Shown here: piece after piece, positions 8,497 to 19,199 of the stretch
Layout of the letters: every line of letters begins with the position of its first letter
Numbering within the stretch: position 1 is the stretch's first letter
NCBI RefSeq assembly: GCF_000298075.1
Contig: NZ_JH815595.1
Location: forward strand, 1 to 36,956
Length of the DNA stretch: 36,956 bases
Direction of reading: 5' to 3'
Source: Staphylococcus massiliensis CCUG 55927
GTDB taxonomy: Bacteria; Bacillota; Bacilli; Staphylococcales; Staphylococcaceae
Translations under genes and position numbers: made by a program
Notes under the pieces: generated by a model
The model's input: only the letters and a program-made list of their open reading frames with translations
Database searches by the model: none
Told to the model about the DNA's origin: nothing

Positions 8497-10944
8497 ATGT
8501 TATTTGGTAGATTAACAGAACGTGCACAACGTGTCTTAGCACATGCACAAGAAGAAGCAATCAGACTCAATCATTCAAATATAGGTACAGAGCACTTATT
8601 GCTTGGTTTAATGAAAGAACAAGATGGTATTGCTGCTAAAGTATTACAATCATTCGATATTACTGAAGAAAAAGTAACTGAAGAAGTAGAGAAATTAATC
8701 GGTCATGGACAAGACCAAATGGGTACGCTTCATTATACGCCAAGAGCTAAGAAAGTAATTGAACTTTCTATGGATGAAGCGCGTAAATTACACCATAACT
8801 TCGTTGGTACAGAACACATTTTACTTGGTCTTATCCGTGAGAACGAAGGTGTCGCTGCGCGTGTATTCGCAAACTTAGACTTAAATATTACGAAAGCGCG
8901 TGCGCAAGTTGTAAAAGCCTTAGGTAGTCCGGAAATGAACAGTAAATCTCAAACGGTATCTAAAGGCAATAACACACCTACTTTAGACAGTCTTGCTCGT
9001 GATTTAACAGTTATTGCTAAAGATGGTACATTAGATCCTGTCGTTGGACGTAATAAAGAAATTACACGTGTCATTGAAGTATTAAGCCGTCGTACGAAAA
9101 ACAATCCAGTTCTCATTGGTGAACCTGGTGTAGGTAAGACTGCGATTGCTGAAGGATTAGCGCAAGCGATTGTTAGTAATGAAGTGCCAGAGACATTAAA
9201 AGGTAAGCGTGTTATGTCACTAGACATGGGTACTGTAGTTGCTGGTACGAAATATCGTGGTGAATTCGAAGAACGTCTTAAAAAAGTAATGGAAGAAATT
9301 CACCAAGCAGGAAACGTAATCCTATTTATTGATGAGTTACACACGCTTATTGGTGCAGGTGGCGCTGAAGGTGCGATTGATGCATCTAATATCTTAAAAC
9401 CAGCATTAGCACGCGGTGAATTACAATGTATCGGTGCGACGACACTCGATGAATACCGTAAGCACATTGAAAAAGACGCTGCCTTAGAAAGACGTTTCCA
9501 ACCGGTACAAGTTGATGAACCAACAGTACCTGATACAATCCGCATTTTAGAAGGGTTAAGAGACCGTTATGAAGCACATCACCGCATCAACATTTCTGAT
9601 GAAGCATTAGCGGCTGCAGCAAAATTAAGTGACCGCTATATTTCAGATCGTTTCTTACCAGATAAAGCAATCGACTTAGTCGATGAAGCAAGTTCTAAGG
9701 TACGACTTAAGAGTCACACAACACCTACAAACTTAAAAGAACTTGAACAACAAATCGAAAAAGTTAAAAGTGAGAAAGATGCTGCTGTTCATTCTCAAGA
9801 ATTCGAAAACGCAGCAAACTTACGCGACCAACAAACGAAGTTAGAAAAACAATACGAAACAGCGAAGAACGAATGGCGTAAAGACCAAGGCGGTCAAAAC
9901 ACAACGCTTGTAGAAGAGGATATCGCTGAAGTCGTTGCAGGTTGGACAGGTATTCCATTAACTAAGATTAATGAAACAGAATCTGAACGTTTATTAAACT
10001 TAGAGGATACACTTCATGAACGCGTTATCGGACAAAAAGATGCTGTTACGTCTATTTCTAAAGCAGTACGCCGTGCACGTGCAGGTCTTAAAGATCCAAA
10101 ACGCCCAATCGGAAGCTTTATCTTCCTAGGTCCAACTGGTGTTGGTAAAACTGAACTTGCACGAGCTTTAGCTGAATCTATGTTCGGTGAGGAAGATGCA
10201 ATGATTCGTGTTGACATGAGTGAGTTTATGGAGAAACATGCCGTGAGTCGTCTTGTTGGTGCCCCTCCAGGCTATGTAGGTCATGACGATGGTGGTCAAT
10301 TAACTGAGAAAGTAAGACGTAAACCTTATTCTGTAGTGCTTTTCGATGAGATTGAAAAGGCACACCCAGAAGTATTCAATATCTTACTTCAAGTTTTAGA
10401 TGATGGTCACTTAACGGATACAAAAGGTCGAAAAGTAGACTTTAGAAATACTGTCATTATCATGACGTCGAACGTCGGTGCTCAAGAGCTTCAAGATCAA
10501 CGTTTCGCTGGTTTCGGCGGTTCTGATCAAACGAACGACTACGAAACAATCCGTAAAACAATGCTTAAAGAACTTAAGAATGCCTTCCGTCCAGAATTCT
10601 TAAACCGTGTTGATGACATCATTGTCTTCCACCGTTTAGAAAAAGAAGAGCTTAAAGAAATTGTTACGATGATGGTTAATAAATTAACGAAACGTCTCGA
10701 TGAACAAAATATTCATATTCAAGTTACGGATAAAGCGAAGGATCGTATAGCTGAAGAAGGTTATGATCCTGAGTATGGTGCGCGACCACTTATCCGCGCA
10801 ATTCAAAAAGCGATTGAAGATAACTTAAGTGAACTTATCTTAGACGGTCGTAACATTGAAGGTAAAGCGGTAACTGTCGATTATGATGGTGACGATTACA
10901 CATTTGATATTAAAGAACGTGAAGATGAAACTGTAGAATCTTAA
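8497..10944 (+). CDS. clpC: AAA+ protease ATPase / chaperone ClpC
   Basis: 815 residues. Two Clp-N repeats (about 1-145) bind phosphoarginine and adaptors. The first AAA+ domain has Walker A at 208-215 (GEPGVGKT) and [16 protein letters not shown]-containing middle domain lies around 416-465, and the second AAA+ domain has Walker A at 545-552 (GPTGVGKT) and [15 protein letters not shown]. The FAGFGG tripeptide-type loop about residue 670 is the expected ClpP docking site. ClpC unfolds substrates, including McsB-tagged proteins, for ClpP. AGGAGG (8485-8490) precedes the ATG. Last gene of the ctsR operon. Confidence 0.98.
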   Translation: MLFGRLTERAQRVLAHAQEEAIRLNHSNIGTEHLLLGLMKEQDGIAAKVLQSFDITEEKVTEEVEKLIGHGQDQMGTLHYTPRAKKVIELSMDEARKLHHNFVGTEHILLGLIRENEGVAARVFANLDLNITKARAQVVKALGSPEMNSKSQTVSKGNNTPTLDSLARDLTVIAKDGTLDPVVGRNKEITRVIEVLSRRTKNNPVLIGEPGVGKTAIAEGLAQAIVSNEVPETLKGKRVMSLDMGTVVAGTKYRGEFEERLKKVMEEIHQAGNVILFIDELHTLIGAGGAEGAIDASNILKPALARGELQCIGATTLDEYRKHIEKDAALERRFQPVQVDEPTVPDTIRILEGLRDRYEAHHRINISDEALAAAAKLSDRYISDRFLPDKAIDLVDEASSKVRLKSHTTPTNLKELEQQIEKVKSEKDAAVHSQEFENAANLRDQQTKLEKQYETAKNEWRKDQGGQNTTLVEEDIAEVVAGWTGIPLTKINETESERLLNLEDTLHERVIGQKDAVTSISKAVRRARAGLKDPKRPIGSFIFLGPTGVGKTELARALAESMFGEEDAMIRVDMSEFMEKHAVSRLVGAPPGYVGHDDGGQLTEKVRRKPYSVVLFDEIEKAHPEVFNILLQVLDDGHLTDTKGRKVDFRNTVIIMTSNVGAQELQDQRFAGFGGSDQTNDYETIRKTMLKELKNAFRPEFLNRVDDIIVFHRLEKEELKEIVTMMVNKLTKRLDEQNIHIQVTDKAKDRIAEEGYDPEYGARPLIRAIQKAIEDNLSELILDGRNIEGKAVTVDYDGDDYTFDIKEREDETVES

Positions 10945-10959
10945 AATAAATGTATAGCA

Positions 10960-11007
10960 GATCACCAGTAATTGTGTGTCTTAATTACTGGTGGTCTCTT
11001 TTTAATT
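10960..11007 (+). terminator. terminator of the ctsR-clpC operon
   Basis: A 14-bp stem, 10960-10973 (GATCACCAGTAATT) with 10983-10996, has one G-T mismatch and is followed by TCTTTTTAATTT. It separates clpC from radA. Confidence 0.88.
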
Positions 11008-11015
11008 TAATATCA

Positions 11016-11044
11016 TTGTTAAAATAATTTTTTACCTATAAAAT
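11016..11044 (+). promoter_or_regulatory. candidate radA promoter
   Basis: TTGTTA (11016-11021) and TAAAAT (11039-11044) are 17 bp apart, 30 bp upstream of the radA start and just after the clpC terminator. Both elements are imperfect. Confidence 0.5.
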
Positions 11045-11073
11045 AAGAGTAATGGAATTGAGGAGGTGTCACT

Positions 11074-12444
11074 TTGGCTAAGAAAAAGGTGATTTACGAA
11101 TGTATGGCGTGTGGAGCTCAATCGCCTAAATGGAACGGTAAATGCATGAACTGTGGTGCTTGGAATCAAATGGAAGAAGTTGTAGAGCGTAAATCAACTC
11201 CAAGTAAGCATGGCATTAAAAGTGATAAGAAACCCGCTAAAGTACAAAAATTAAGTGACGTTAAGCAAGAAACAACGCCACGTATTCAATCTGGAAATGA
11301 TGAATTCGACCGTGTATTAGGTGGCGGTATTGTTTCAGGTTCGCTCGTGTTAATCGGTGGGGACCCTGGTATTGGTAAGTCGACGTTGCTTTTACAAATG
11401 TGCGCAAAACTTTCCAAACAAAAGAAAGTCTTATATATCACAGGTGAGGAATCTTTAAATCAAACGAAATTACGTGCTGAACGTTTATCTGAAGATTCAA
11501 GTGAGCTTAATGTGTTCAGTGAGACGGACCTTGAAGTGATTCATGAGACGGTTAAACATACGGAACCGGATATGATTGTTGTGGATTCGATTCAAACGAT
11601 TTATCATCCAGAAATCAGTTCGGCACCTGGTTCTGTATCACAAGTGCGCGAGAGTACGCAAAGTTTAATGAATATCGCAAAGCAAATGAACATTGCTACA
11701 TTTATCGTTGGTCACGTTACGAAAGAAGGTCAAATCGCTGGTCCAAGACTGCTTGAACATATGGTAGATACCGTGCTTTATTTCGAAGGTGATGAACATC
11801 ACGCTTATCGAATCTTACGCGCTGTTAAAAACCGTTTCGGATCTACGAATGAAATGGGTATCTTCGAGATGAAGCATAGTGGTCTCAAGGCGGTTCGTAA
11901 TCCTTCTGAAATGTTTTTAGAAGAGCGTTCTAAAAATGTTCCTGGCTCAACGATTGTCGCGACTATGGAAGGTACGAGACCGTTACTGATTGAGGTACAA
12001 TCACTCGTGACACCAACGACGTTTAATAATCCAAGACGTATGGCTACGGGCATTGACCATAACCGTTTGAGTCTATTAATGGCCGTCCTTGAAAAGAAAG
12101 AAAATTATCTTCTGCAGCAACAAGACGCTTACATTAAAGTAGCAGGTGGGGTCAGACTTACAGAACCTGCTGTCGATTTAGCGGTCATTATGGCGGTTGC
12201 ATCTAGTTTTAAGAACCAAGCAGTTGATGGGTTAGACTGCTTCATAGGTGAAGTCGGTCTAACAGGTGAAATCAGACGTGTGTCTCGTATCGAGCAACGT
12301 GTTCAAGAAGCGGAGAAACTTGGCTTTAAACGTGTGATTATACCTAAGACAAACTTAGGTGGTTGGGACTATCCTGAAGGCATTAAAGTTATAGGTGTTG
12401 AATCGACAAGAGAAGCGTTAGCGATTGCTTTACAAAAAGCCTAG
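11074..12444 (+). CDS. radA: DNA repair protein RadA
   Basis: 456 residues. RadA is a RecA-like hexameric motor that drives branch migration in recombination repair and transformation. A zinc finger uses C10, C13, C24 and C27; Walker A is [10 protein letters not shown] at 95-104; the RadA-specific KNRFG motif is at 252-256; a Lon-protease-like domain covers about 270-456. Translation starts at TTG 11074, five bases after a strong AGGAGGTG. It has its own candidate promoter. In Bacillus radA is followed by disA and yacL; here ispD comes next. Confidence 0.97.
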   Translation: MAKKKVIYECMACGAQSPKWNGKCMNCGAWNQMEEVVERKSTPSKHGIKSDKKPAKVQKLSDVKQETTPRIQSGNDEFDRVLGGGIVSGSLVLIGGDPGIGKSTLLLQMCAKLSKQKKVLYITGEESLNQTKLRAERLSEDSSELNVFSETDLEVIHETVKHTEPDMIVVDSIQTIYHPEISSAPGSVSQVRESTQSLMNIAKQMNIATFIVGHVTKEGQIAGPRLLEHMVDTVLYFEGDEHHAYRILRAVKNRFGSTNEMGIFEMKHSGLKAVRNPSEMFLEERSKNVPGSTIVATMEGTRPLLIEVQSLVTPTTFNNPRRMATGIDHNRLSLLMAVLEKKENYLLQQQDAYIKVAGGVRLTEPAVDLAVIMAVASSFKNQAVDGLDCFIGEVGLTGEIRRVSRIEQRVQEAEKLGFKRVIIPKTNLGGWDYPEGIKVIGVESTREALAIALQKA

Positions 12445-12523
12445 TAACGAAGACTTCAATGCTTCAAAAATGATACAATAATGTCGATACATGTAACACT
12501 TGAAAAGGATTAGGTGAACGAAC

Positions 12524-13216
12524 ATGGGATATCATGTCATTATTCCGGCTGCAGGCCGTGGCACTCGAATGGGTAAGCCTTATAATAAATTATTGATCGA
12601 ATTAGATGGAATGACGATCATTGAACGTACAGTAAAGGTATTTCAAGAAGACAACGCGTGCGAGGGTATTCATTTAGCAATTAATCCAAATGAAGAAACG
12701 AAGCTTCAATCTCTACTGACTGCGTATGACAAGGTCACATCCTTCATAGCTGGAGGACGTGAACGCCAAGAAAGTATTTTTAATGTCATACAGTCGTTAG
12801 AACTTAACCCTGAAACGGTCGTCATGGTACATGACGGTGCAAGACCATTTGTTTCACATGAAACGATAGAAGGTTTATTCCAACAAGCGACGTTGAATCA
12901 AGCGTGTCTGACTGCGGTCAGAGCTAAAGATACGATTAAAGTCGTTGAAGATGGTCAGGTTGTTCAAACGTTAGATCGACGTAAATTGTGGCAAGTGCAA
13001 ACGCCTCAAGCCTTTCAATTCGGGCTTTTAAAGGAAGCGTATCAGTATGCTTCTGAAACAAAGTTTGAGGGTACAGATGACGCGTCGTTAGTCGAACACT
13101 ATGGTACGCCAATTCAAGTCGTTGAAGGAAATTATAATAATATTAAGTTGACGACGACGGAGGATTTAGATTACGGGCTTTCAGTAATTCAAAATAGAGG
13201 TGACTTAAATGTTTAG
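12524..13216 (+). CDS. ispD: 2-C-methyl-D-erythritol 4-phosphate cytidylyltransferase IspD
   Basis: 230 residues, the normal IspD length. The enzyme joins CTP and methylerythritol phosphate in the third step of the MEP isoprenoid pathway. Seen: the CTP-binding loop [17 protein letters not shown] at 8-24, [12 protein letters not shown] in mid-protein, [27 protein letters not shown] and [13 protein letters not shown]. TarI (ribitol-phosphate cytidylyltransferase) is related, but the motifs and the overlap with ispF (8 bp) make IspD the clear call. TTAGGTGAAC precedes ATG 12524 by 7 bases. It lies where S. aureus carries a yacL-like gene, so its presence tells about the lineage's isoprenoid route. 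Confidence 0.94.
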   Translation: MGYHVIIPAAGRGTRMGKPYNKLLIELDGMTIIERTVKVFQEDNACEGIHLAINPNEETKLQSLLTAYDKVTSFIAGGRERQESIFNVIQSLELNPETVVMVHDGARPFVSHETIEGLFQQATLNQACLTAVRAKDTIKVVEDGQVVQTLDRRKLWQVQTPQAFQFGLLKEAYQYASETKFEGTDDASLVEHYGTPIQVVEGNYNNIKLTTTEDLDYGLSVIQNRGDLNV

Positions 13217-13694
13217 AGTAGGACTCGGTTATGATGTTCACGAATTTGATTCAGAACGTAAATTAATTATTGGCGGTATTGAAATTCCGCATACGAAAGG
13301 TTTAAAAGGGCATAGTGATGCCGATGTATTATTACATGCGATTACGGACGCGATGCTCGGTGCATGTGCGTTAGGAGACATTGGTAAATTGTTTCCAGAT
13401 ACGGACATGGCTTTTAAAGATGCGGACTCTAAAAAGTTATTAAAAGAAGCATATGAAGCGGTTAAGAAAGAAGGCTTTGTTATCAACAATGTAGATGCTA
13501 CAATTATTGCTGAAAAGCCTAAATTTAGACCGCATATCGATAAGATGCGTGAAGTTATTGCACAAGTATTCGATGTAGATGTAAAATATATTAATGTAAA
13601 AGCTACGACGAGTGAAAAACTTGGTTTTACCGGTAGAGAAGAAGGTATTGCAGCTCAAGCAATCGTCTCTTTAACAGGTGAATCATCGTCTTAA
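13209..13694 (+). CDS. ispF: 2-C-methyl-D-erythritol 2,4-cyclodiphosphate synthase IspF
   Basis: 161 residues, the family length. IspF cyclises the CDP-ME 2-phosphate product to MEcPP with release of CMP, and works as a trimer. Zinc ligands D9 and H11 in GLGYDVHEF and H43 in [12 protein letters not shown] are present, as are [12 protein letters not shown] and the CMP-site segment [22 protein letters not shown]. Its ATG overlaps the last codons of ispD, so the two are translationally coupled; AGAGGTGAC lies inside the ispD end. gltX starts 34 bp on. Confidence 0.97.
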   Translation: MFRVGLGYDVHEFDSERKLIIGGIEIPHTKGLKGHSDADVLLHAITDAMLGACALGDIGKLFPDTDMAFKDADSKKLLKEAYEAVKKEGFVINNVDATIIAEKPKFRPHIDKMREVIAQVFDVDVKYINVKATTSEKLGFTGREEGIAAQAIVSLTGESSS

Positions 13695-13728
13695 ATAAAA
13701 TGAGATAAATTTAACAGGAGTGAATCGG

Positions 13729-15180
13729 ATGAGTAAAGTAAGAGTAAGATATGCACCAAGTCCAACAGGTTATCTGCATATTGGTAATGCACGTACGGCG
13801 TTATTTAACTATTTATATGCTAAGCATCATGATGGTGATTTCGTAATTCGTATTGAAGATACAGATAAAAAGCGTAACCTTGAAGATGGTGAGTCTTCTC
13901 AATTTGATAACTTACTATGGTTAGGTTTAGATTGGGATGAATCTGTAGATAAAGATAAAGGTTATGGTCCTTATCGCCAATCTGAACGTCAAGATATCTA
14001 TAACCCTCTTATTGAAAAGCTACTTGAAGAAGATAAAGCGTATAAGTGTTATATGACTGAAGATGAATTAGAAGCTGAACGTGAAGCGCAACGTGCTCGC
14101 GGTGAAATGCCACGTTATGGTGGTCAACATGCGAACCTTACTAAAGAAGAGGAAGAAGCATTTGAAAAAGAAGGTCGCAAACCTTCAATTCGTTTCCGTG
14201 TACCTAAAGACAAAACATATCAATTTAACGATATTGTAAAAGGTGACGTATCATTTGATTCTAATGGTATCGGTGACTGGGTTATCGTTAAAAAAGACGG
14301 CGTACCAACGTATAACTTCGCCGTTGCGATTGATGATCACTATATGGAAATTTCAGATGTGATTCGTGGTGACGACCACATTTCAAATACGCCTAAACAA
14401 CTTATGATTTATGAAGCATTTGGTTGGGAACCGCCACGCTTTGGTCACATGACATTAATTGTTAATGAACAACGTAAGAAGTTAAGTAAACGTGACGGTC
14501 AAATTCTTCAATTTATCGAGCAATATCGTGATTTAGGTTACTTACCTGAAGCATTATTTAACTTTATCGCTTTACTTGGTTGGTCTCCTGAAGGTGAAGA
14601 AGAAATCTTCTCTAAAGAAGAATTTATTAAAATCTTCGATGAAAATCGTTTGTCTAAATCACCAGCTTTCTTCGATAAGCAAAAATTAGAATGGATTAAC
14701 AACCAATATATGAAAGAAAAAGATCCAGAAACTGTTTTTGAAATGACATTACCGCACATGATTAAAGCTGGATTACTACCTGAATCTCCTTCAGAAGATG
14801 AACTTGATTGGGGTAGAAAATTAGTTGCTTTATATCAAGAACAAATGAGCTATGCAGGTGAAATTGTACCGCTATCTGAATTATTCTTTAGAGATGAAAA
14901 AGAACTCGACGAAGATGCGAAAGCGGTATTAGATGGTGAACAAGTGCCTGAATTAATGAGCGCGTTATACGATAAACTTGAAAGCTTGGAACCATTTGAA
15001 GCAGTTGAAATCAAGAAATCAATTAAATCAATCCAAAAAGAAACGGGTATTAAAGGTAAAAACTTATTTATGCCAATCCGTGTTGCTGTAACTGGTCAAA
15101 TGCACGGACCTGAATTACCAAACACGATTGAAGTATTAGGTAAAGATAAAGTCTTAACACGTATTAAAAAAATGTTATAA
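13729..15180 (+). CDS. gltX: glutamyl-tRNA synthetase
   Basis: 483 residues of a class I synthetase. The HIGH motif is H17-I-G-N20 in [14 protein letters not shown], and the KMSKS counterpart is KLSKRDG near residue 250. C-terminal helical anticodon-binding domains follow. In Gram-positives lacking glutaminyl-tRNA synthetase this enzyme also charges tRNA-Gln with glutamate, corrected by GatCAB. The start is ATG 13729, six bases after CAGGAGTG; the GTG at 13720 overlaps that site and is not used. The sequence after the stop holds the promoter of the next unit. Confidence 0.97.
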   Translation: MSKVRVRYAPSPTGYLHIGNARTALFNYLYAKHHDGDFVIRIEDTDKKRNLEDGESSQFDNLLWLGLDWDESVDKDKGYGPYRQSERQDIYNPLIEKLLEEDKAYKCYMTEDELEAEREAQRARGEMPRYGGQHANLTKEEEEAFEKEGRKPSIRFRVPKDKTYQFNDIVKGDVSFDSNGIGDWVIVKKDGVPTYNFAVAIDDHYMEISDVIRGDDHISNTPKQLMIYEAFGWEPPRFGHMTLIVNEQRKKLSKRDGQILQFIEQYRDLGYLPEALFNFIALLGWSPEGEEEIFSKEEFIKIFDENRLSKSPAFFDKQKLEWINNQYMKEKDPETVFEMTLPHMIKAGLLPESPSEDELDWGRKLVALYQEQMSYAGEIVPLSELFFRDEKELDEDAKAVLDGEQVPELMSALYDKLESLEPFEAVEIKKSIKSIQKETGIKGKNLFMPIRVAVTGQMHGPELPNTIEVLGKDKVLTRIKKML

Positions 15181-15182
15181 GC

Positions 15183-15211
15183 TTGAAAAAATTCAACAAA
15201 TCCATTACGAT
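15183..15211 (+). promoter_or_regulatory. promoter of the cysE-cysS T-box transcript
   Basis: TTGAAA (15183-15188) and TACGAT (15206-15211), 17 bp apart, lie just after the gltX stop. Transcription would start near 15218, giving a leader of about 215 nt that holds the T-box. Confidence 0.65.
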
Positions 15212-15221
15212 TAAAGTGAAT

Positions 15222-15414
15222 TTTGACGTAAGGAAGAGTAGTTAAATGGTTGTGACTCAGAGAGCGTACGGGTGGTGTGAGTACGTCGCAATGTTTAATG
15301 AATGCACCTTATTTGAGTAGTTGAATATCGACGAATGAGTGTACACATGTACGAAAATAAAGAGTGGAACCGTGCTTAAGCGCCTCTGACAATTTTGTTA
15401 GAGGTGCTTTTTTT
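15222..15414 (+). ncRNA. T-box leader, cysteine specific
   Basis: The conserved T-box core is AGAGTGGAACCGTGC at 15361-15375, with the GGAACC bulge able to pair with an uncharged tRNA acceptor end. Upstream is a long Stem I with a GGTGGTGTGAG-type distal element near 15271-15281. The probable specifier is TGC (15303-15305) within GAATGCACC, reading cysteine, which agrees with cysE-cysS downstream. The terminator is 15379-15390 paired with 15397-15408 (12 bp, two G-U) plus seven T. AGAG at the T-box 5' end can pair instead with CTCT in the terminator arm, forming the antiterminator. Uncharged tRNA-Cys therefore turns on cysteine synthesis and charging. Confidence 0.92.
15379..15414 (+). terminator. 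T-box regulated intrinsic terminator before cysE
   Basis: AGCGCCTCTGAC (15379-15390), loop AATTTT, GTTAGAGGTGCT (15397-15408), then a T run. It competes with the antiterminator of the T-box. Confidence 0.92.
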
Positions 15415-15434
15415 AATAAAAGGGGGTAAACAGT

Positions 15435-16076
15435 GTGTTAAAACGTATGAAAGATGATGTAAAGATGGTGTTCGAACAAGATCCTGCTGCGAGAACGACG
15501 TTTGAAGTCGTCACAACGTATGCGGGCCTTCACGCAGTATGGAATCATTTAGTTGCACATTGGTTTTATAAACGAAAATTATATTTTATAGCAAGAGCAA
15601 TTTCTCAAGTCTCACGCTTTTTTACGGGCATTGAAATTCACCCAGGTGCCAAAATCGGTAATCGTTTATTCATCGACCATGGTATGGGCGTTGTGATAGG
15701 GGAAACATGTACAATCGGTGATAATGTAACGATTTATCAAGGTGTTACACTAGGTGGTACAGGTAAAGAGAAAGGTAAACGTCACCCTGACATCGGTGAT
15801 AATGTCTTGATTGCTGCTGGTTCCAAGGTATTGGGGAATATTAAAGTACATTCAAATTCAAATATCGGTGCAAACTCTGTAGTATTACGTAATGTGCCAA
15901 GCTATACAACTGTTGTAGGTATTCCAGGACGAATTGTTAAACAAGATGGTGTTAGAATCGGTAAAACGTTCGACCACCGTAACTTACCGGATCCTATTTA
16001 TGAACAGTTAAAGCAATTAGAAAAACAACTTGAGCAAACTAAGAATGGAGAGATTGAAGATGATTACATTATATAA
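15435..16076 (+). CDS. cysE: serine O-acetyltransferase
   Basis: 213 residues. CysE acetylates serine to O-acetylserine, the first step of cysteine synthesis. An N-terminal helical region (about 1-65) is followed by a left-handed beta helix of hexapeptide repeats from about 70 to 165 ([46 protein letters not shown]). Catalytic histidines lie in [12 protein letters not shown] and GKRHPDIGD. The GTG start at 15435 is seven bases after AGGGGGT and gives the staphylococcal N-terminus xLKRMKDD. It is led by a cysteine T-box and overlaps cysS by 17 bases. Confidence 0.97.
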   Translation: MLKRMKDDVKMVFEQDPAARTTFEVVTTYAGLHAVWNHLVAHWFYKRKLYFIARAISQVSRFFTGIEIHPGAKIGNRLFIDHGMGVVIGETCTIGDNVTIYQGVTLGGTGKEKGKRHPDIGDNVLIAAGSKVLGNIKVHSNSNIGANSVVLRNVPSYTTVVGIPGRIVKQDGVRIGKTFDHRNLPDPIYEQLKQLEKQLEQTKNGEIEDDYII

Positions 16077-17463
16077 TACGTTAACGAGACAAAAGGAGAC
16101 ATTCAAACCTATCGAGCCAGGTAAAGTGAAGATGTATGTATGTGGACCTACTGTCTATAACTACATTCACATTGGTAACGCAAGACCTGCGATTTGTTAC
16201 GACGTTGTTCGTCGTTATTTCGAGTATCAAGGGTATGAGGTTGAGTATGTGTCTAACTTTACTGACGTTGATGATAAGTTAATCAAACGCTCTAACGAAC
16301 TTGGCGAAAGCGTTCCTGATATTGCAGAACGTTATATCAAGGCCTTTTACGAAGATACAGGTGCGCTCCACGTTAAGAAAGCGACTTCTAATCCTCGCGT
16401 AATGGATCACATGGATAATATTATTGATTTTATTAAAGAACTTGTTGATAAAGGTTACGCTTACGAAAGTGGTGGCGACGTTTACTTTAGAACGCGTAAA
16501 TTTGATGGCTACGGTAAATTAAGTCATCAGTCTATTGATGATCTAAAGGTAGGCGCACGCATTGAAACAGGTGAACAAAAAGAAGATGCCTTAGACTTCA
16601 CATTATGGAAGAAAGCTAAGCCTGGTGAAATCAGCTGGGATAGCCCATTTGGCGAAGGTCGTCCAGGTTGGCATATCGAATGTTCTGTTATGGCTTACCA
16701 TGAATTAGGTCCAACTATTGATATCCACGCAGGTGGTAGCGATTTACAGTTCCCGCACCATGAGAACGAAATCGCGCAATCAGAAGCGCATAACTGCGAA
16801 ACATTCGCGAACTATTGGATGCACAATGGCTTCATCAATATCAATAATGAAAAGATGAGTAAGTCACTAGGTAACTTTATCCTTGTTCACGATATCATCA
16901 AAGAAATTGATCCTGACGTGCTACGTTTCTTTATGATTAGTGTGCATTACAGAAGTCCAATTAACTACAATTTAGAGCTTGTTGATGCTGCACGAAGCGG
17001 TTTAGAACGTATTCGAAATAGTTATGAAGCTTTAAGAACGCGCCTAGAGACGTCTGTTGATATTAAATCGCATGATGCGCATAAAGATGAAGCAGATCAA
17101 ATTTTAGCGCAGTTTGAGAAAGTGATGAACGACGACTTTAACACAGCGAATGCCATTACAGCTTGGTATGATTTAGCGAAGTTATCAAATAAATACAATC
17201 TCGAGCAATCCACTTCAGTCGACGTGTTAAAACGTCTCATGGAAGTTCATGAAATCATTAGTGACGTATTAGGTGTCCCTCTTGAAAAGGCCTCTAAAGA
17301 AGAACTTTTAGACGAAGAAATTGAAGCATTAATTGAAGAGCGTAACGAAGCACGTCAACAAAAGAACTTCGAACGCGCTGATGAAATCCGAGACCTTTTA
17401 AAAGAGAAAAACATTATCTTAGAAGATACCAAACAAGGTGTGAGATTTAAACGTGGTGAATAA
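16060..17463 (+). CDS. cysS: cysteinyl-tRNA synthetase
   Basis: 467 residues of a class I synthetase. Zinc ligand C28 is in [14 protein letters not shown] at 37-40, [14 protein letters not shown] and the [12 protein letters not shown] segment provide the remaining zinc site, and KMSKS is at 265-269. A C-terminal helical domain recognises tRNA-Cys. ATG 16060 gives the family N-terminus MITLYNTLT and is preceded by GGAG at 16047-16050; an in-frame upstream start at 16030 would lie well inside cysE. Co-transcribed with cysE under the T-box and overlapping mrnC by 11 bases. Confidence 0.97.
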   Translation: MITLYNTLTRQKETFKPIEPGKVKMYVCGPTVYNYIHIGNARPAICYDVVRRYFEYQGYEVEYVSNFTDVDDKLIKRSNELGESVPDIAERYIKAFYEDTGALHVKKATSNPRVMDHMDNIIDFIKELVDKGYAYESGGDVYFRTRKFDGYGKLSHQSIDDLKVGARIETGEQKEDALDFTLWKKAKPGEISWDSPFGEGRPGWHIECSVMAYHELGPTIDIHAGGSDLQFPHHENEIAQSEAHNCETFANYWMHNGFININNEKMSKSLGNFILVHDIIKEIDPDVLRFFMISVHYRSPINYNLELVDAARSGLERIRNSYEALRTRLETSVDIKSHDAHKDEADQILAQFEKVMNDDFNTANAITAWYDLAKLSNKYNLEQSTSVDVLKRLMEVHEIISDVLGVPLEKASKEELLDEEIEALIEERNEARQQKNFERADEIRDLLKEKNIILEDTKQGVRFKRGE

Positions 17464-17848
17464 TGTTAAGTTACTGAACCCGCTAACTTTGGCCTATATG
17501 GGCGATGCTGTGCTTGATCAACACGTACGCCGACACATCATTCGTAAAATTCAAAGTAAACCAAATCGCTTGCACCACGAAGCAACACGTTACGTCTCAG
17601 CGAAAAGCCAAGCCGAGACACTGATGACGCTTGAAGCGGTGGACTTTTTCACAGAGGATGAATCAGACGTTATTAAACGTGGTCGCAATGCGAAAAGCCA
17701 TACGAAAGCTAAAAACACAGATGTTCAAACGTATCGTAAAAGTTCAGGGTTAGAAGCGGTGATTGGTTATCTATATCTTGACCATCAAACTGAACGTTTA
17801 GAAGCTTTGTTAGAAGATATTATTGAAATTGTTGAGAAAAGGGAGTGA
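17453..17848 (+). CDS. mrnC: mini-ribonuclease III
   Basis: 131 residues with only the RNase III catalytic domain and no double-stranded RNA-binding domain, as expected for Mini-III, which matures 23S rRNA ends in Firmicutes. The signature [14 protein letters not shown] (acidic metal ligands) occurs at about 13-26, [14 protein letters not shown] in the middle, and [11 protein letters not shown] is the second acidic motif. The start is GTG 17453 (a second GTG follows directly), 12 bases after AAGGTG. It overlaps the cysS end, and its stop overlaps the first bases open to rlmB. Confidence 0.95.
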   Translation: MVNNVKLLNPLTLAYMGDAVLDQHVRRHIIRKIQSKPNRLHHEATRYVSAKSQAETLMTLEAVDFFTEDESDVIKRGRNAKSHTKAKNTDVQTYRKSSGLEAVIGYLYLDHQTERLEALLEDIIEIVEKRE

Positions 17849-17853
17849 TGAAT

Positions 17854-18603
17854 GTGGAAGATTTAACTATAGTAGGTCGTCACGCAGTTAAAGAAGCAAT
17901 TATGTCCGGGCGTACAATTAATAAGATTCTGATACAAGAAAACATAAAAAAACAACAAATTGCAGACATTTTAAAAAAAGCAAAATCTGAAAAAATCATC
18001 GTTCAAACGGTACCAAAATCGAAAATTGACCACATTTCGGATTCACCCCATCAAGGTATCGCTGCGTTCATTGCGCCATATGCATATAAAGCCTTAGATG
18101 CCTTTTTAGAAGAAATGGAACAACAAGACCACTTGCCATGCGTACTCATCTTAGACGGTCTTGAAGATCCACATAATTTAGGTTCGATACTTAGAACTGC
18201 TGACGCAACGGGCATTGATGCCATCATTATTCCGAAACGACGTTCAGTTGCTTTAACGCAAGTTGTTGCCAAAGCGTCGACAGGAGCAATTGAGCACGTA
18301 CCAGTCATTCGTGTAACGAACCTATCTCAAACTATGGATACATTAAGAGATAAAGGGTACTGGTTTGTTGGTTCAGAAGCCAAGCATTCAACAGATTATC
18401 GCGAGATGGACGCAGGTATGCCGCTAGCGATTGTTATCGGTAGTGAAGGTCAAGGTACAAGCCGCGTTGTGCTTGAGAAGTGCGATTTCTTCTTAAACAT
18501 ACCTATGGTTGGTCATGTTAATAGCTTGAACGCTTCTGTAGCGGCAAGCTTACTCATGTATGAAGTCTACCGTAAGCGTCATCCACTTGGAGAAAAGTCA
18601 TGA
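17854..18603 (+). CDS. rlmB: 23S rRNA 2'-O-methyltransferase, TrmH/SPOUT family (RlmB-like)
   Basis: 249 residues from GTG 17854. An N-terminal L30e-like RNA-binding part (about 1-75) is followed by a SPOUT knot domain with [21 protein letters not shown] (motif 1), VIGSEGQG (motif 2) and [22 protein letters not shown] (motif 3). The family member RlmB methylates G2251 of 23S rRNA; the exact target here is inferred. GGGAG (17841-17845) is 8 bases from GTG 17854 but only 2 from ATG 17848, and staphylococcal homologues begin with the residues matching VED, so 17854 is preferred. Its stop overlaps the next start (ATGA). Confidence 0.92.
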   Translation: MEDLTIVGRHAVKEAIMSGRTINKILIQENIKKQQIADILKKAKSEKIIVQTVPKSKIDHISDSPHQGIAAFIAPYAYKALDAFLEEMEQQDHLPCVLILDGLEDPHNLGSILRTADATGIDAIIIPKRRSVALTQVVAKASTGAIEHVPVIRVTNLSQTMDTLRDKGYWFVGSEAKHSTDYREMDAGMPLAIVIGSEGQGTSRVVLEKCDFFLNIPMVGHVNSLNASVAASLLMYEVYRKRHPLGEKS

Positions 18604-19124
18604 AACAAGTATACGTCATCATAGATGGTTACAATATGATGGGACAATCCAATCACCTCAGTGCACTAGCTCAGGAAGACCTTTCCGAAGCGAGAGAACA
18701 GTTAATTGTAGAAATCAGTAACTATAACGCGCTTATTAAGGGTGAAGTGATTTGTGTATTTGATGCGTATGATCAAGAAGGTAATATGAGCGAATCGTAT
18801 TATCACGGAGTTAAAATTATTTACACCAAGGAGAATGAGACGGCCGATAGCTATATCGAACGATGGGTTTATAATCACTATAACAAGCATACGACTAAGA
18901 TTATGGTTGTCACGAGTGACATGAGTGAGCAACACGCAATCTTTGGGACTGGTGCTTATCGTATCTCGTCGCGTGAGATGTGGCGTAACATTACCGAGAA
19001 TGAAAAGACCGTTAAGAAAACGATGGCTTCTATTGATAATACTAAGCCACGCACGCGAATTCCGTTGTCTGAAGACGTACTAACAAAATTTGAAAAACTG
19101 AGACGTGGTAACCCGGATTCTTAG
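18600..19124 (+). CDS. rae1: NYN/PIN-like ribosome-associated endoribonuclease (YacP/Rae1)
   Basis: 174 residues with the NYN domain: [10 protein letters not shown] near the N-terminus, [26 protein letters not shown] and [25 protein letters not shown] hold the conserved acidic positions of the PIN-like site. The Bacillus homologue Rae1 cleaves mRNA in the ribosomal A site. ATG 18600 overlaps the rlmB stop as ATGA, so translation is coupled. It ends the cysE-cysS-mrnC-rlmB group. The downstream T run at 19144-19150 has only a poor hairpin before it, so termination there is uncertain. Confidence 0.93.
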   Translation: MKQVYVIIDGYNMMGQSNHLSALAQEDLSEAREQLIVEISNYNALIKGEVICVFDAYDQEGNMSESYYHGVKIIYTKENETADSYIERWVYNHYNKHTTKIMVVTSDMSEQHAIFGTGAYRISSREMWRNITENEKTVKKTMASIDNTKPRTRIPLSEDVLTKFEKLRRGNPDS

Positions 19125-19199
19125 CATTTCTGTAGTCTTGCGCTTTTTTTAATTTGTTCTATATGCTTACTTCAATATTTGAAGTAGGATGTGACAACT

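Noticed and set aside
12524..13216. TarI (ribitol-5-phosphate cytidylyltransferase) instead of IspD
   Set aside because: It overlaps ispF, has the IspD length and the RGTRMG/NKLL and GGRERQ motifs; no tarJ or teichoic acid gene is adjacent.
19123..19150. Terminator after rae1
   Set aside because: A T run exists, but the bases before it give only a three-pair stem, so I did not list it.
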